Source: a virus
Virus record (IMG/VR): IMGVR_UViG_3300047560_000929
Location: 1-49,136 of that record
Direction: 5' to 3' (one strand)
DNA length: 49,136 nt
A model generated the notes under the pieces. It was not told the origin of the DNA and ran no database searches. It was given only the letters and a program-made list of their open reading frames with translations. A program made the position numbers and the translations under genes. Positions 47,888-49,136 of the stretch are shown piece by piece (within the stretch, counting starts at the first letter, position 1; each line of letters begins with the position of its first letter).

Positions 47888-48034
47888 TCGATGGGCAGCA
47901 TGGTAGCCGGCTTAGAGACAAGTATCCTCGTTTGATACCTCTGGATTCTAGGCGAGGTCGGGGTGGTAGAAACCACATAACCTTGGTAACCCGTGTGCTG
48001 AAAAGAGGGTCGACACTCGTTCCCATCGATTTTT
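47888..48034 (+). ncRNA. Unclassified structured RNA candidate E with terminator-like end
   Basis: About 145 bases between tRNA and a protein gene. Closed by TCGATGGG/CCCATCGA (47888-47895 with 48022-48029) and followed by TTTTT; next inside is CAGCA/TGCTG (47896-47900 with 47996-48000); hairpins GTATC/GATAC and GTGGT/ACCAC (loop AGAA) lie within. No ORF. Confidence 0.6.
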
Positions 48035-48047
48035 CTTTGAGGTCAAA

Positions 48048-48518
48048 ATGTCTTTTCATATAATCGATAACGCATTATCAGACGATCTTTGTTCATATCT
48101 ACTGAACAAATTTGATTATCATAATGGTGATATTAGATGGTATGATAAAGACTATGACGAGAATATCACTCAGGTTTTGAATATCGTTGGTAGATACTTT
48201 GATTTGAGTGATATCCTCGGTTATGAAATTTGGTGCAATGATTTGAAGCAACATGCTCCTTCATGGCACTACGATAAAGATGAAAAACTATTCAATGAGA
48301 CGGGCCAATTCTCGTTTCCCAAATGTAGCATCGTTTACTATGCGATGATTCACAATCTTGAAGGTGGTGATTTCACCTCAAAAGATTTAAGATTTACACC
48401 TATAACAAATAGATTGGTTGCGTTCTCACCTGGTATAGAACATCATGTGTATCCATATACAGGTATGAGATTTGCAGTAAGCATAAACCCTTGGTCTAAG
48501 AAACCGTCCTCTTATTGA
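48048..48518 (+). CDS. 2OG-Fe(II) oxygenase
   Basis: 156 residues. HxD pair in SWHYDKDEKLF, a Gly/Asp-rich strand EGGDFTSKDLRF, a distal His (GIEHHVYPYTG) and Arg in MRFAVSINPW. Compact jelly-roll oxygenase like those of T4-like cyanophages. GAGG precedes the ATG. Confidence 0.8.
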   Translation: MSFHIIDNALSDDLCSYLLNKFDYHNGDIRWYDKDYDENITQVLNIVGRYFDLSDILGYEIWCNDLKQHAPSWHYDKDEKLFNETGQFSFPKCSIVYYAMIHNLEGGDFTSKDLRFTPITNRLVAFSPGIEHHVYPYTGMRFAVSINPWSKKPSSY

Positions 48519-49084
48519 GGCGGATCACCCTCGAAAAACAAAGCAAATGTGAATCTATATTGTGGTGCTATCTTGGATTGTGGCCTTAATGAATGTGGTA
48601 TGCTACCATCAAAGATAATAACTCTTCCTGGTTTATAGATCGATGTATAGACCACCTCAGAAACATCTTCATTGAAGAACAGCGTTTCGCCGGCCCATTC
48701 TTCTTTCCATGAAGGATTGGCATAATAAAGTAGTGTGGTGTTACGGTGTGGATGAGCAAAATAGGTGTCCGTCGGTGTCGATAGATTGACTGTCGCACCT
48801 ATTGTAGGATGAAGTTTTTTACCTTCGATTAGAGAAAGCATTTTAGGATCTCTGATCTGGTTCAATATGCCGTAGTTCTCAACATCTTTTTCAGAGTATC
48901 TCGAATGTAGATAAACATGAGAAGCGTTGTGCGGATCTTCTTGATCGTTCCATCCAATACCAAAATTAGATTTCATGATAAAAATAAAAGACTGTCTTCT
49001 CCAATCCATCTCGAATACATTGTCAAAGACGTAAATCTTCTTACCTAGGTCAACAGTTATTTCTTTACAGGTTGTGTTTAGCAT
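48512..49084 (-). CDS. 2OG-Fe(II) oxygenase-like protein with HxH variant
   Basis: 190 residues from the ATG at 49084 (GAGG 8 bases upstream); the frame is open to 49120 without a ribosome site. TYFAHPHRNTTLLYYANPSW, WAGETLFF, PGRVIIFDGSIPHSLRPQ and YRFTFALFF are typical of this oxygenase type, except that the usual H-x-D is HPH. Convergent with the previous gene, 7-base overlap. Confidence 0.72.
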   Translation of the reverse strand: MLNTTCKEITVDLGKKIYVFDNVFEMDWRRQSFIFIMKSNFGIGWNDQEDPHNASHVYLHSRYSEKDVENYGILNQIRDPKMLSLIEGKKLHPTIGATVNLSTPTDTYFAHPHRNTTLLYYANPSWKEEWAGETLFFNEDVSEVVYTSIYKPGRVIIFDGSIPHSLRPQSKIAPQYRFTFALFFEGDPPQ

Positions 49085-49106
49085 AAAAAAATCCTCACAA
49101 ACATGG

Positions 49107-49135
49107 TTGACATTCACCATGATAATATATATAAT
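49107..49135 (+). promoter_or_regulatory. Perfect consensus promoter at the window edge
   Basis: TTGACA (49107-49112), 17-base spacer, TATAAT (49130-49135), reading out of the window to the right. Confidence 0.75.
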
Positions 49136-49136
49136 G

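Noticed and set aside
47770-48063. 97-residue plus-strand frame across tRNA-fMet and RNA candidate E
   Set aside because: Runs through a complete tRNA and a structured non-coding stretch, with no start signal and no protein-like features.

Overview
The window looks like part of a large T4-like myovirus genome, probably from a phage of an alphaproteobacterium (most likely a rhizobium or relative). It carries the T4 replisome and recombination core in recognisable form: dNMP kinase, sliding clamp gp45, a DsbA-like protein, clamp loader gp44/gp62, RegA, family-B DNA polymerase gp43, UvsX and helicase gp41. Around this lie genes typical of T4-like phages of alphaproteobacteria and cyanobacteria: a CobT-like VWA/CobS-like AAA+ pair, Hsp20, a PAAR spike tip, a DUF1127 protein and an Omp25/RopB-like outer-membrane barrel. 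Genes are tightly packed with 1-20 base overlaps. There are many near-perfect TTGACA-N17-TATAAT promoters, and a separate TATAAATA/CTAAATA motif resembling the T4 late promoter.

Layout. 1-4300: end of an unknown gene, the VWA/AAA+ pair and a small winged-helix-like protein, each behind a consensus promoter. 4300-8815: glycosyltransferase-like protein and T4 replication genes through RegA. 8815-11927: virion-type protein, dUTPase, PAAR, Hsp20, DUF1127 and a small membrane protein. 11927-23030: a continuous glycan cassette (GT2-, GT4-, GT10- and HtrL-like transferases, methyltransferases, nucleotide-sugar dehydrogenase, epimerases, a NodU/TobZ-type carbamoyltransferase); the last epimerase is frameshifted. 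23060-32800: small proteins, DNA polymerase, cupin, UvsX, a 2OG oxygenase and helicase. 32800-35900: a GIY-YIG gene between two copies of a 33-bp repeat, then small proteins, two of them membrane proteins. 35900-37900 and 44450-47900: 24 tRNA genes (25 with the tRNA-Gly at 23429) interspersed with small genes and several RNA-like structures that are not tRNAs.

Between the two tRNA arrays is the most surprising part. A compact plus-strand operon (38148-43043) encodes CsgF-like and CsgG-like curli-secretion proteins, a secreted curlin-like repeat protein, a FecR-domain protein and a CHASE2 class III adenylate/guanylate cyclase. Converging on it is a minus-strand set of four small membrane proteins, two of them paralogues, followed on the plus strand by an RlpA-like lipoprotein and an outer-membrane barrel. 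My inference is that the phage remodels the host envelope and perhaps cyclic-nucleotide signalling in late infection; no part of that has been tested.

All identifications come from reading the translated sequence and comparing motifs from memory. No database search or folding program was run.
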